Of a DNA stretch of 64,000 nt, positions 1 through 8,032 are shown piece by piece (the first letter of the stretch is position 1; each line of letters opens with the position of its first letter). This DNA is from Ruminococcus sp. (GTDB taxonomy: Bacteria > Bacillota > Clostridia > Oscillospirales > Ruminococcaceae): positions 51,482 through 115,481 of the forward strand of contig JAIDQQ010000007.1 in NCBI GenBank assembly GCA_029062165.1, read 5' to 3'. The notes beneath the pieces were generated by a model. That model searched no databases and was not told the DNA's origin. It saw only the letters and a program-made list of their open reading frames with translations. Position numbers and translations under genes: made by a program.

Positions 1-54
1 TGCGGAAACGTTGAAATCAACAGCGGCTTCACTGATTTTTATTTTTTTGGTCAT
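1..54 (-). CDS. infB: Translation initiation factor IF-2, N-terminal fragment (runs off the window)
   Basis: Only the first 18 codons are present, reading MTKKIKISEAAVDFNVSA, with a GGAGG ribosome binding site 8-12 bases upstream. IF-2 is the GTPase that brings initiator tRNA to the 30S subunit. The basic start resembles the IF-2 N-terminal helical domain, and its place directly after rimP-nusA-ylxR-ylxQ is the classical bacterial order. The call rests mostly on this gene order because the G domain lies outside the window. Confidence 0.85.
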   Translation of the reverse strand, partial: MTKKIKISEAAVDFNVSA

Positions 55-125
55 AGGCTCGTATACCTCCAGTTAATTACGCCGTAAAAAAACATACGGC
101 TTTGTTTGTATAGCGATAAATTTAT

Positions 126-428
126 TCAGTTATTGATTTTAATAAAACCGTCTGCAAAACCCTTGTCGCATACGGCGATAACTGCCGTTACCTTTCCGCA
201 CAGACCGCCTATTTCTTCCTTTGAAAGTCCGGTCTTAACGACAGGTACTGAATATTTTTTACAGATAAATTCAGTTTCCTTGACGGTTTTTTCTGATGCG
301 TCCGAAGCTGTAAGAATACAGTAAGCCGTACCGTTTTTAACGGATTCGCAGGCGCTGTCGAAACCTTTCACGGCTTTACCGGCTTTTATGCATATCGTAA
401 GAAGATTAGCTGTTTTTTTCGAGTTCAT
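126..428 (-). CDS. ylxQ: L7Ae/L30e-family RNA-binding protein YlxQ
   Basis: This is a 100-residue protein of the L7Ae/L30e/S12e/Gadd45 fold, which binds kink-turn RNA; the homologs between rnpM and infB are known as YlxQ. Visible traits are the short basic N-terminus (MNSKKTANLLTICIKAGKAV) and the segment KKYSVPVVKTGLSKEEIGGLCGK, typical of L7Ae-like proteins. I chose the ATG at 428 because a GGAGGA site sits about 10 bases upstream; a longer in-frame start at 455 has no such site. The start overlaps the end of rnpM by 23 bases, which suggests coupled translation in the rimP-nusA-infB operon. Confidence 0.85.
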   Translation of the reverse strand: MNSKKTANLLTICIKAGKAVKGFDSACESVKNGTAYCILTASDASEKTVKETEFICKKYSVPVVKTGLSKEEIGGLCGKVTAVIAVCDKGFADGFIKINN

Positions 429-675
429 CAGCCATTCCTCCGTAAATATTATCATCTATTCTGCACGAAAATGCCTTTTCAAAACGTCTTGCCTTACGTG
501 CCTTGCCGAAACATTCAGTATTCCGGCATATATAAGCACCTCTGCCGGACTTCTTGCCGGTAAAATCAAGACTTATTTCACCCTCCGGAGACTTTACAAC
601 TCGTATAAGTTCCTTTTTAGGTTTCATTTCATTACAGCCGAGGCACAATCTCATAGGAATTTTTTTCGGTTTCAT
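406..675 (-). CDS. rnpM: RNase P modulator RnpM (YlxR family)
   Basis: An 89-residue basic protein of the YlxR family. The B. subtilis homolog binds and modulates RNase P RNA and was renamed RnpM. The family marks are present: the N-terminal MRLCLGCNEMKPKKELIRVV type segment and the GRGAYIC motif near residue 46. It lies 3 bases after nusA and overlaps ylxQ, so it belongs to the same transcript. The length matches the family norm of about 90 residues. Confidence 0.9.
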   Translation of the reverse strand: MKPKKIPMRLCLGCNEMKPKKELIRVVKSPEGEISLDFTGKKSGRGAYICRNTECFGKARKARRFEKAFSCRIDDNIYGGMADELEKNS

Positions 676-678
676 AAA

Positions 679-1878
679 TTATTCCTCTGCCTGATTTTCA
701 TTTTCAGATACTTTTTCTTCTGTTGGAATTTCAGTATTCTGAATTTCTTCCGAAACTTCTTCAGTAACAGCTTCCTGTGTTTCTGCCGGTACGAAATCCG
801 GACTTAATTCGGGTGCTTCCTGATTTGTCTTAATATCGAACTGCGGTTTTATGTCGATTTTATAACCGGTCAGTTTGGCGGCGAGTTTGGCATTCTGTCC
901 CTTGTTACCGATAGCCAGCGAAAGTTTATTGTTAGGTACTATTACAGTACAGGTTTTCAGGGCTTCCGAAGTTATTATAGTTTTAAGGACTTCCGCCGGT
1001 GCAAGTGCCTTTGAAATAAATTCTTCCGGTACTTCACTCCACAGGATAACATCTATTTTTTCGTCATGGAGTTCCTTTACAACGGCTTTTACTCTTGCGT
1101 GTTTAGTACCTATACAGGCTCCTACAGGGTCAATGTTAGGGTCTTTTGACCATACAGCTATTTTTGTACGTGAACCGGCTTCCCTTGAAATAGCCTTTAT
1201 TTCAACAGTACCGTCATAAATTTCCGGTACTTCCAGTTCAAACAGACGCTTTACAAGGTCTTTATGAGTACGTGAAATTTTAACAATCGGCTTTTTGTTC
1301 TTACCGATAATGCTTGTAATATAGACTTTTATAGGCTTACCCTCTTCGAGTATTTCCCCCGGAATCTGTTCATTTCTGAAAAGATAAAGTTCTGTACCCT
1401 CATAGTCGATAGTTACAGTACCTCTGCCAGGGTCAATCTGCGAGATTTTACCGGTAATGCATTCGTGTTCTTTCGATTCAAACCGATTTAACATCTGTTC
1501 ACGGTTGATTTCCCTTAGGTCTCCTTTTATGGACTGTTTTGCCGAAAGTGCTGCCATTCTGCCGAGTCTTGAAATATCAATCTCCTTGAGAATTTTTCCG
1601 CCGATATAAGCATTCGGGTCCATTTTGCGTGCGTCGTCGATATTGATTTCATTTTCGTCAATCGGGTAATCGTCAATGATTTCCTGTTCGATATACATAG
1701 CGAATTTCTTTGTAAGGGGGTCAATATCTACTTTTATACGCTCCTCACTGTGCGGATAAGCCTTTCTTGCGGCTTTAATCATAGCGGATTTTACTTTTTC
1801 GATAAGAAGTTCAGTTGCCACACTGTTTTCAGAACCAAGTGTTTCAAGCTCCTCGAAAAAGCTGTTATTGATTTTCAT
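679..1878 (-). CDS. nusA: Transcription termination/antitermination protein NusA
   Basis: A 399-residue NusA that binds RNA polymerase and nascent RNA to control pausing, termination and antitermination. In order one sees the N-terminal polymerase-binding domain (about 1-125), an S1 domain (about 135-200) and two KH domains, with GxxG loops in GACIGTKHARVKAVVKEL (about residue 250) and in LAIGNKGQNAKLAAKLTG (about residue 320). A Glu-rich tail follows (about 350-399); it may be a lineage feature and lacks the two acidic repeats of the E. coli protein. A GGAGG site precedes the ATG. It is the second gene of the rimP operon. Confidence 0.97.
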   Translation of the reverse strand: MKINNSFFEELETLGSENSVATELLIEKVKSAMIKAARKAYPHSEERIKVDIDPLTKKFAMYIEQEIIDDYPIDENEINIDDARKMDPNAYIGGKILKEIDISRLGRMAALSAKQSIKGDLREINREQMLNRFESKEHECITGKISQIDPGRGTVTIDYEGTELYLFRNEQIPGEILEEGKPIKVYITSIIGKNKKPIVKISRTHKDLVKRLFELEVPEIYDGTVEIKAISREAGSRTKIAVWSKDPNIDPVGACIGTKHARVKAVVKELHDEKIDVILWSEVPEEFISKALAPAEVLKTIITSEALKTCTVIVPNNKLSLAIGNKGQNAKLAAKLTGYKIDIKPQFDIKTNQEAPELSPDFVPAETQEAVTEEVSEEIQNTEIPTEEKVSENENQAEE

Positions 1879-1917
1879 TTCTGTATATTCCTCCAGTATT
1901 AATATATTTTTTTTATT

Positions 1918-2391
1918 TTATATTTCAAAATAAAGTCTGACATATGCTATATCGGCAAGCGGAAAAATTTTCGTGCTTCCGTCGTCGAGAACAACCGAAA
2001 CGCCGTTTTTATCCGCACCAGAAAGTACGGCAACAATTTCCTTTTCGCCGTCGATATTCCTGATAAAACGTATTCTTACGGTATCACCCTCGCATACTTC
2101 AAAATGTTCTTCCTTTACGAGTTCCCTTTCAAGACCGGCTGAACCTACTTCCAGTACGTAACTTTGTGAAATAGGGTCTTCCTTGTCCATAATGGCGTTT
2201 ATGGGTTCAGTAGCTTTTTCGCAGTCCTGAATAGTTATACCGTCGTCGCTGTCAATGAATATGCAAAGATGCCATACAGCACCTTCTTTCTGATAGCATA
2301 CGTCCCAGAGGTAATAACCCAGTTCGTCAGTTATCGGCTTCACGAGGTCATAAACTTTCTGTTCAGTTGCACCGAATTTTTTAAACTTCAT
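1918..2391 (-). CDS. rimP: Ribosome maturation factor RimP
   Basis: A 157-residue RimP, the factor required for maturation of the 30S subunit. The segment DELGYYLWDVCYQKEGAVWHL and the following 'FIDSDDGITIQDCEKAT' are typical of the N-terminal domain, and VLEVGSAGLERELVKEEHF is the family signature (usual form EVSSPGLxRPL). The C-terminal SH3-like domain is present. It is the first gene of the operon with nusA. The AAAGGAG site before the ATG supports the start. Confidence 0.95.
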   Translation of the reverse strand: MKFKKFGATEQKVYDLVKPITDELGYYLWDVCYQKEGAVWHLCIFIDSDDGITIQDCEKATEPINAIMDKEDPISQSYVLEVGSAGLERELVKEEHFEVCEGDTVRIRFIRNIDGEKEIVAVLSGADKNGVSVVLDDGSTKIFPLADIAYVRLYFEI

Positions 2392-2534
2392 AATACATCA
2401 TCTCCTTTCATGAACAGGTATAGCTGTATTTATATCCAAAATGCACATATCATGTATGGAAATTCTGTCATATATGCCGAAAATTTTCCTTTATATGAGA
2501 GATTCTAACATGATGACAGTCAAATAAATAAGCG

Positions 2535-2558
2535 AAAGACCGGATATATCCGGTCTTT
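2535..2558 (-). promoter_or_regulatory. Hairpin in the rimP leader, possible attenuator
   Basis: A perfect 12-base inverted repeat (AAAGACCGGATA / TATCCGGTCTTT). It lies downstream of the rimP promoter on the minus strand and is followed there by a U-rich stretch (CGCTTATTTATTTG). It could be an attenuator or a leaky terminator within the leader. The tract is not a continuous run of U, so its termination strength is uncertain. Confidence 0.5.
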
Positions 2559-2579
2559 GTGTCAGCTATTACCATATTT

Positions 2580-2608
2580 ATTATATCACGGCTTTCAATA
2601 AAAATCAA
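2580..2608 (-). promoter_or_regulatory. Promoter of the rimP-nusA-infB operon
   Basis: On the minus strand TTGATT and TATAAT are separated by 17 bases, with an upstream TGA giving an extended -10. The start point would be near 2573, leaving a leader of about 180 bases before rimP. Confidence 0.7.
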
Positions 2609-2655
2609 GTCTTTTCAGAAAATTTCTTTTCAGAATCTTATATTAAACAAAATAC

Positions 2656-2685
2656 TTGACATATACAGCTTTAATAATGTATAAT
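2656..2685 (+). promoter_or_regulatory. Promoter of the solute-binding lipoprotein gene
   Basis: Consensus TTGACA and TATAAT separated by 18 bases. The predicted start lies about 34 bases before the ATG at 2726. Confidence 0.75.
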
Positions 2686-2725
2686 TAAATCAAGTTTCAT
2701 AAAAATATAAAAGGAGCTTCTGAAA

Positions 2726-4243
2726 ATGAAAAAAATAAAGAAAATGATTACGGGAATCATGGCAATACTTATTGTAATGGCTCCGTCAGTTTCATGCAGT
2801 GCAGACAAAAGTCATAAGGCAGGCAGTCTCTCGATAGCCGAGGAAACAACTACAGACACCACAGAAGAATCATCTACGGAAACTACTACAAAAGCAACTA
2901 CAAAAAAAACCAAATCCACTACCAAAAAAACTACCGCCAAAACTACACAACCATCCGAAACTACTACCAGAACTACAGTACCGCCTGTCACTGAACCGGT
3001 TACAGAAGCGGAAGCAGTTCCGGCACAGGATTACGGCGAACGTGCCGATATAGGCGGTACGGAAATAGTATGGCTTTCAGATTATGACCTCAATGCACAG
3101 GTAGGGCAGAAACGTCCTACACCGGTGGCACTCTTTGAAGACATATACGGCGGTAAAATACGTTACGTACAGACTTCACTGAAAAACAAGTATTATACTT
3201 TTTCTTCCATGTTGCTTGCCGGTGACCAGCTTGACATGGTAGAGTATCAGCAGGGAACATATCCGAACGGCGTATTAAGTCAGCAGTATCAGCCACTTGA
3301 CCCTTATTTCAGGTCAATGGGTCTTAACTACGATATATGGGAAAACATGGAAGACATTATTGATGCTCTTTCCTATAAGGGCGAACACTATATTATACCG
3401 TATTCATTTTCAAATCCTCTTGTACTTATGTACAGCCGGAAACTAATACGTGATTACGGTCTGACAGACCCTTATGACCTCTATAAAAATGACCAGTGGA
3501 CATGGGATAATTTTCTGAATATTTCCGAAACATACCGTAATAAAACCGGTAAACCTGCCGTAAGGGGCGGAAAATTCGGTGACGCTGTAATACATTCAAC
3601 AGGATTCAGGATTATAGGTTCAAGAAACGGAAATCTTGTCAATAATATAAATCAGGCTTCTATACGCTATGCCGAACTTTTCATGCAGGAACTCGGCAGA
3701 AAGTCTCTTTTCACCGTAAGTAGTAACGAAGAATTTTCAACGGAAACTTTATTTTTCGCTACTGAAAGCTGGATTTTAGGTACTGAAAATGTAAAAAATC
3801 CTAATATGGATTTAATGGTTGTACCAGTCCCGAAAAAAGAAGGTACAGACGGCAATTATATAACCTGTGATTTTGATGCAAAAATGCTTGTAAAAAATTC
3901 GACTATGGGCGATGCTGTAGCAACGTATATAATGTGCGAAAGAATAGTAGCCTCACAGCCGGAATACAAAGCCGGTGCAAAAGCATACGCCACAACGCCT
4001 GTACAGTTTTCGGGTAGTGTGAAAAGTTATATAACCGCTGAACAATACGACGCTTTACAGACCTATCTTGACCCTAAAATAACAATGCCTATGTTCGATT
4101 ACATATGGGCAATGAATGACCCTGAAGGTGTAATGGCAGGTCTTTCAAATTCGTTCCTTATAAACGGTGGTTACGAAACCGACTGGAAAAATCTCCGTAA
4201 TCTGTATCATGACAAAATAAATCAGATGATTAATGAATATTAA
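2726..4243 (+). CDS. ABC-type extracellular solute-binding protein (family 1-like), Thr-rich lipoprotein
   Basis: This 505-residue secreted protein begins with a signal peptide ending in MAPSVSC, where Cys24 is a plausible lipidation site although Leu is missing at -3. A Thr/Lys/Ser-rich linker (about 40-100) separates the membrane anchor from the globular domain. The rest resembles family 1 (sugar-type) substrate-binding proteins, with segments such as 'GEHYIIPYSFSNPLVLMYSRKL' near residue 218 (broken here from a longer stretch) and the YDLYKNDQWTWDNFLNISE type motif. No permease or ATPase gene is adjacent, so it is an orphan receptor that may feed a distant transporter or only bind ligand at the surface. 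The ligand cannot be told from sequence. Confidence 0.75.
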   Translation: MKKIKKMITGIMAILIVMAPSVSCSADKSHKAGSLSIAEETTTDTTEESSTETTTKATTKKTKSTTKKTTAKTTQPSETTTRTTVPPVTEPVTEAEAVPAQDYGERADIGGTEIVWLSDYDLNAQVGQKRPTPVALFEDIYGGKIRYVQTSLKNKYYTFSSMLLAGDQLDMVEYQQGTYPNGVLSQQYQPLDPYFRSMGLNYDIWENMEDIIDALSYKGEHYIIPYSFSNPLVLMYSRKLIRDYGLTDPYDLYKNDQWTWDNFLNISETYRNKTGKPAVRGGKFGDAVIHSTGFRIIGSRNGNLVNNINQASIRYAELFMQELGRKSLFTVSSNEEFSTETLFFATESWILGTENVKNPNMDLMVVPVPKKEGTDGNYITCDFDAKMLVKNSTMGDAVATYIMCERIVASQPEYKAGAKAYATTPVQFSGSVKSYITAEQYDALQTYLDPKITMPMFDYIWAMNDPEGVMAGLSNSFLINGGYETDWKNLRNLYHDKINQMINEY

Positions 4244-4256
4244 GTAATAGACCAGA

Positions 4257-4284
4257 ACGGGACATATTTTCAAAAATGTCCCGT
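4257..4284 (+). terminator. Intergenic hairpin after the lipoprotein gene
   Basis: A 9-base perfect stem (ACGGGACAT / ATGTCCCGT) with an A/T-rich loop. There is no U-run after it, so it may be a weak terminator or an mRNA-processing structure between two genes of one transcript. Confidence 0.45.
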
Positions 4285-4315
4285 ACATTATGTAAAGGAA
4301 AGGAATTTTTTTATC

Positions 4316-6730
4316 ATGACTGAACTATTGTTTTTTCTGGAACTCATAATGCTGATTATCGCAACAGCAGTATTCATGAAAACAAAAGTATATGTAAAAC
4401 CCTCAAAATTAAAAAAGAAATCAGAAGATGACGAAACACCAAAAAGAAAAATAAATATACCACCGTTCAATGCCTCAAAGGCTGAACTTATTGCAAATAT
4501 ATTTGTAGTATTTACTGTAATAATGGCACTCCCTGACCTCATAGGTATAATGAAAACCGGTATATTCCACGGAGCATTTACAGCTATAGGCATAATAATG
4601 ATTCTTGAAAAACTATGCAGTATAATAAGATACAATACAAAATCACGGACTTTAAAGTTTATAGGTAAAATGCTTGCCGTGACAGCTTTCATTGAACTGA
4701 TAGTATTTCAGATGCCGTCATACAGGATTATGCACGGCGAATATCCACGTTTGAAACTGCCGGTCTCACGTGGAACTGTCACAAGCGAAAATACTGAAAC
4801 TGAATCCGAAACCGGTAATATAAAAGTAACCGGCGATGATATGGCTACTGTAGAATTTACAGACATAAATAAAAAAGTCGGTACTATCCGTATTGATATT
4901 GCCACATCTACAGAAAATCCGAAAAGACTTTATGTAAATGTAGACGCTACTGACGAAACTTCCGCAAACTACAGGGACGATATAGGCAAAATGGAAGTAG
5001 TCACGGATAATGAACATTCAAGATATATTCCTATGCTTTTATCCGGAAAAACTGAAAAACTCCGTTTTGACTTCAAATGCGAAAAAAGTTCGGACTTATT
5101 CACGATAGAAGCAGTTGTACTCAATACGCCTATACCATTTGATATATCATATCTTAGAATGTTTCTTATAGTGACAATATCGGGTATTGTATATGCCGTC
5201 ATATACTCTGCATTAATGGGCAGAGAATACAAGGATAACAGAAAATTCTGTCAGTGGTGTTCATACGTCGTGACGGTTACGGCTGTTCTCATTGCAGTAA
5301 TAATGACAACTGCAAAGATTACCGATACTTTCAAGGAACATTTCAAGGCTGAATCCGGAAATCAGATTTCAGAAGAACTTGTACTTGCTTTTGAAAATCA
5401 TCAGGTATCGCTTCTTGACGACGTTCCGGAAGAACTTCTTGCAATATCTGACCCATATGATACAGGTCTCCGAAGCAGTGAAGGTGTTTCTTCCAAGTGG
5501 GACCACGTTATGTATGACGGAAAATATTACTCATATTACGGTATAGCACCGGTTATACTGCTGTTTTTACCGTATCACCTCATTACCGGATACTTCTTCC
5601 CGACTGATATAGCCGTAATGATTTTTGCAATAATAGGACTTATATTCCTTACAATGACCTACAACGCCATAATAAAAAAATGGTTCAGCCGTATACCGTC
5701 GGGATGTTACCTTGCCGGACTTCTCATAATAAATATGGTATGCGGAATATGGTTCAGTACCGGAAGACCTCTCTTCTATGAAATATCCATATCATCGGGT
5801 TTTGCTTTCGTGACTATGGGTGCATATTTCCTTATCACGTCGAATGTAATCACTGCTGAAAAGACTTCGCTTCCGAAAATAACTCTTGCATCACTGTTTC
5901 TTGCGATAGCGGTACTTTGCAGACCTACACTGGCAGTATATTCAATATGTGCGTGTGTATACTATGCTATAGGATTCAGAACATCAGGAGATGTCACTGA
6001 CGAAGAGGGAAATACAAAAACTGACAAAAAACGTCGTATAAAATATATCGTATGTGCGTTACTGCCGTTTGTGGTACTGGGTTCTGTGCAGATGTGGTAT
6101 AACTATGTGCGATTCGATTCACCGCTTGACTTCGGTATAAAATATTCACTCACGATAAACGACTTCACAGACTCTGAATATCATACAATTTTCGTTCTTA
6201 TAGGATTCTTTGCATATCTCTTCCAGTTCCCGACTATAAAAGCCGATTACCCATATATTGATACGTGGTTTACGTATTTCAGGGCAAGCGGATATTACTT
6301 CAAGGATTCCGGACAGACTTCCGGTATAGTATGGATTGCACTTCCTGTATTTTCGTATCTTCTTACGGGCAAGGCACTGAAGAAACTTCCAGACAGAAAA
6401 TCAAGACTTAAATCTCTTGCACTGATAGGACTTCCATGTGTGGTAATGCCTCTTGTAATAATCTTTTCGATATGGGAAAGCGGTTATGCCGTAAGATACG
6501 TTGCAGATTTTTCATGGCAGATAGTAACCGGAGCTCTTGCAATATTGTTCTTCCTGTATCAGAAATCAGAAAACATTACGCTTAAAAATTTAATGAAATA
6601 TTTCCTTGCGGTATCGCTGATAGTTTCTGTGGTACTGAACATTCCGCAGATATTTACGTTCACATTCTATGAAGCCGATTATCCGATAGTAACAAGCAGA
6701 TTCCATAACTTTATAGAGTTCTGGAGATAA
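4316..6730 (+). CDS. Large polytopic membrane protein, possibly a GT-C type glycosyltransferase
   Basis: An 804-residue integral membrane protein with at least ten hydrophobic segments. One hydrophobic segment is at the N-terminus, a basic cytoplasmic stretch (about 25-45) follows, then further segments, a soluble extracytoplasmic domain (about 150-260), and a dense membrane domain from about 280 to the end. The motif MYDGKYYSYYGIAPVILLF near residue 398 resembles the first extracytoplasmic loop of some GT-C enzymes, which use polyprenyl-phosphate sugars. I cannot identify a clear catalytic Asp pair, so the enzymatic call is an inference. It follows the lipoprotein gene by 72 bases on the same strand. 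The ATG has an AAAGGAAAGG site upstream. Confidence 0.5.
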   Translation: MTELLFFLELIMLIIATAVFMKTKVYVKPSKLKKKSEDDETPKRKINIPPFNASKAELIANIFVVFTVIMALPDLIGIMKTGIFHGAFTAIGIIMILEKLCSIIRYNTKSRTLKFIGKMLAVTAFIELIVFQMPSYRIMHGEYPRLKLPVSRGTVTSENTETESETGNIKVTGDDMATVEFTDINKKVGTIRIDIATSTENPKRLYVNVDATDETSANYRDDIGKMEVVTDNEHSRYIPMLLSGKTEKLRFDFKCEKSSDLFTIEAVVLNTPIPFDISYLRMFLIVTISGIVYAVIYSALMGREYKDNRKFCQWCSYVVTVTAVLIAVIMTTAKITDTFKEHFKAESGNQISEELVLAFENHQVSLLDDVPEELLAISDPYDTGLRSSEGVSSKWDHVMYDGKYYSYYGIAPVILLFLPYHLITGYFFPTDIAVMIFAIIGLIFLTMTYNAIIKKWFSRIPSGCYLAGLLIINMVCGIWFSTGRPLFYEISISSGFAFVTMGAYFLITSNVITAEKTSLPKITLASLFLAIAVLCRPTLAVYSICACVYYAIGFRTSGDVTDEEGNTKTDKKRRIKYIVCALLPFVVLGSVQMWYNYVRFDSPLDFGIKYSLTINDFTDSEYHTIFVLIGFFAYLFQFPTIKADYPYIDTWFTYFRASGYYFKDSGQTSGIVWIALPVFSYLLTGKALKKLPDRKSRLKSLALIGLPCVVMPLVIIFSIWESGYAVRYVADFSWQIVTGALAILFFLYQKSENITLKNLMKYFLAVSLIVSVVLNIPQIFTFTFYEADYPIVTSRFHNFIEFWR

Positions 6731-6905
6731 AATATATTGCGGTAAAAGACTATAACAGAAAATTTCATATGCCGGACTATGTAAAAAAATGCCGTTATTT
6801 CCGTGGAATGCATCTCTTATTAAAACGTTTGTTCTTTTTTATTGGCAAAAAATGACAAAAATTCTGTTGAATATATAGCAATGTGCGGAATTTTTTCAAA
6901 AGTAC

Positions 6906-6934
6906 GTGACAATTCTATAACATTATGCTATAAT
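6906..6934 (+). promoter_or_regulatory. Promoter of the BIG2 surface protein gene
   Basis: GTGACA and TATAAT are separated by 17 bases. The start would be near 6941, about 218 bases before the ATG at 7159. Confidence 0.65.
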
Positions 6935-7111
6935 ATATTAAAGGACTTTTTCCATGAAAACTATCCGGAATAAGAAAAATTTCCGTAATCTGTATATTCA
7001 GCAGAAGTCATAAAAACCCTAACGGTACTATCGGCATGGACAAATGTCGGGTACGGAAAACGCTGGATTTAAATATTTTAATTATAGTTTCCGTGCGGAA
7101 AAGAAACTTGC

Positions 7112-7127
7112 TATCTCTTAAGAGATA
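7112..7127. repeat. 16-base perfect palindrome in the leader of the BIG2 gene
   Basis: TATCTCTTAAGAGATA is fully self-complementary. It sits 31 bases before the start codon and about 170 bases after the predicted transcription start. It could be a hairpin or a protein-binding site. Confidence 0.6.
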
Positions 7128-7158
7128 ATGATTAAAATACAGAAAGGGATTCAAAAAA

Positions 7159-7986
7159 ATGGACAATAACAATAACTCCCAGAAACCACGCAAAAAGGTT
7201 ACTAAAGAAGTTCTCAGACGCAGACAGCTTACAGCCCTTGCAGTGATTGCACTAATAGTACTTATATTCATAATCCTCATTGCAAATGCCTGCACTGACA
7301 AATCCGGAAGAAACAGCAAAAAGGATTCAAGCACCACTACTACCACTACTACCACCACAACCACTACTACGGAAATGGTCATCACTGAACCACCCACAAC
7401 AACCACTACTGAACCCCCTGCACCGGCTATTGACCCGAATCTCTCGGCACTGGTAGATATTTCAACCCATGAAATAACAGTCGGCGTCGGCGAAAGCGAT
7501 ATGCCATATATATACAGCTATCCGGAAGGCTCTTCCGAAGCTAATGAAATATGGACAAGTTCAGACCCTAACATCGCTACTGTAGACGAAATCGGTAACA
7601 TAACAGGCGTAAATCCCGGTGAATGTAACATCATTCTCAAACTGGACAACAATCCCGCTATTGAAGTACAGATAAAAGTTATGGTAAATGGTATTGTATC
7701 AGTTCCAGAAACACCTTCCGAACCTGTAGTACCTGAAACACCTTCAGAACCTCAGCCGGAAATAAATATTCCCAATACACAGGAAAATCAGGAAAATCCC
7801 ATAACAACACCGGAAAATCCGGATTTACAGAATGTACCCGAAAACCCTGACATTCAGGCAGGTACACAGCCGGATATGAATAATAATATCGGTGGTCAGA
7901 GCGACTTATATGCAAATCAACAGGGCGTTCAGGATACTTTACAGTTTGCCACCGACAATAACGACATATCAGACATGATATTCTGA
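7159..7986 (+). CDS. Membrane-anchored BIG2-domain surface protein with poly-Thr linker
   Basis: A 275-residue protein with a basic cytoplasmic N-terminus (1-24), one membrane helix (about 25-45, rich in Leu/Ile/Val), a linker with 13 consecutive Thr residues (about 59-71), and a BIG2 (bacterial Ig-like group 2) domain (about 95-180) recognised by WTSSDPNIATVDEIGNITGV. The tail (about 185-275) is rich in Pro, Asn and Gln and looks disordered. BIG2 domains are common in surface and adhesion proteins. The Thr linker is the kind often glycosylated in surface proteins, which is an inference here. The ATG is preceded by AGAAAGGGA. Confidence 0.75.
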   Translation: MDNNNNSQKPRKKVTKEVLRRRQLTALAVIALIVLIFIILIANACTDKSGRNSKKDSSTTTTTTTTTTTTTEMVITEPPTTTTTEPPAPAIDPNLSALVDISTHEITVGVGESDMPYIYSYPEGSSEANEIWTSSDPNIATVDEIGNITGVNPGECNIILKLDNNPAIEVQIKVMVNGIVSVPETPSEPVVPETPSEPQPEINIPNTQENQENPITTPENPDLQNVPENPDIQAGTQPDMNNNIGGQSDLYANQQGVQDTLQFATDNNDISDMIF

Positions 7987-7995
7987 AAAAAATTT

Positions 7996-8030
7996 ACCGG
8001 ACAGCTTTTTATAAAAGCCGTCCGGTTTTT
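7996..8030. terminator. Bidirectional terminator between the BIG2 gene and hydE
   Basis: Stem ACCGGACaGCTTTT paired with AAAAGCcGTCCGGT, followed by TTTTT on the plus strand and by a T-rich run on the minus strand. It serves two convergent transcripts. Confidence 0.85.
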
Positions 8031-8032
8031 AT

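Larger units (their letters stand above)
2392..2725. other. Intergenic region with two divergent promoters and the rimP leader
   Basis: This 334-base gap holds the divergent promoters of the rimP operon (minus) and of the solute-binding lipoprotein gene (plus), plus a hairpin inside the roughly 180-base rimP leader. I see no small gene in it. Confidence 0.75.
6731..7158. other. Intergenic region with a promoter and a 218-base structured leader
   Basis: The first part (6731-6900) shows no gene. A promoter at 6906-6934 starts a leader of about 218 bases before the BIG2 protein gene. The leader contains a possible hairpin at about 7023-7059 (CGGCAT / ATGTCG inside GTAC / GTAC), the inverted repeat TTCCG-TG-CGGAA at 7089-7100, and the 16-base palindrome at 7112-7127. 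I compared it from memory with common riboswitch classes and recognised none. Confidence 0.6.

Noticed and set aside
6936..7158. A known riboswitch before the BIG2 gene
   Set aside because: No match in memory to c-di-GMP, SAM, TPP, lysine, fluoride or THF classes; left as an unnamed structured leader.
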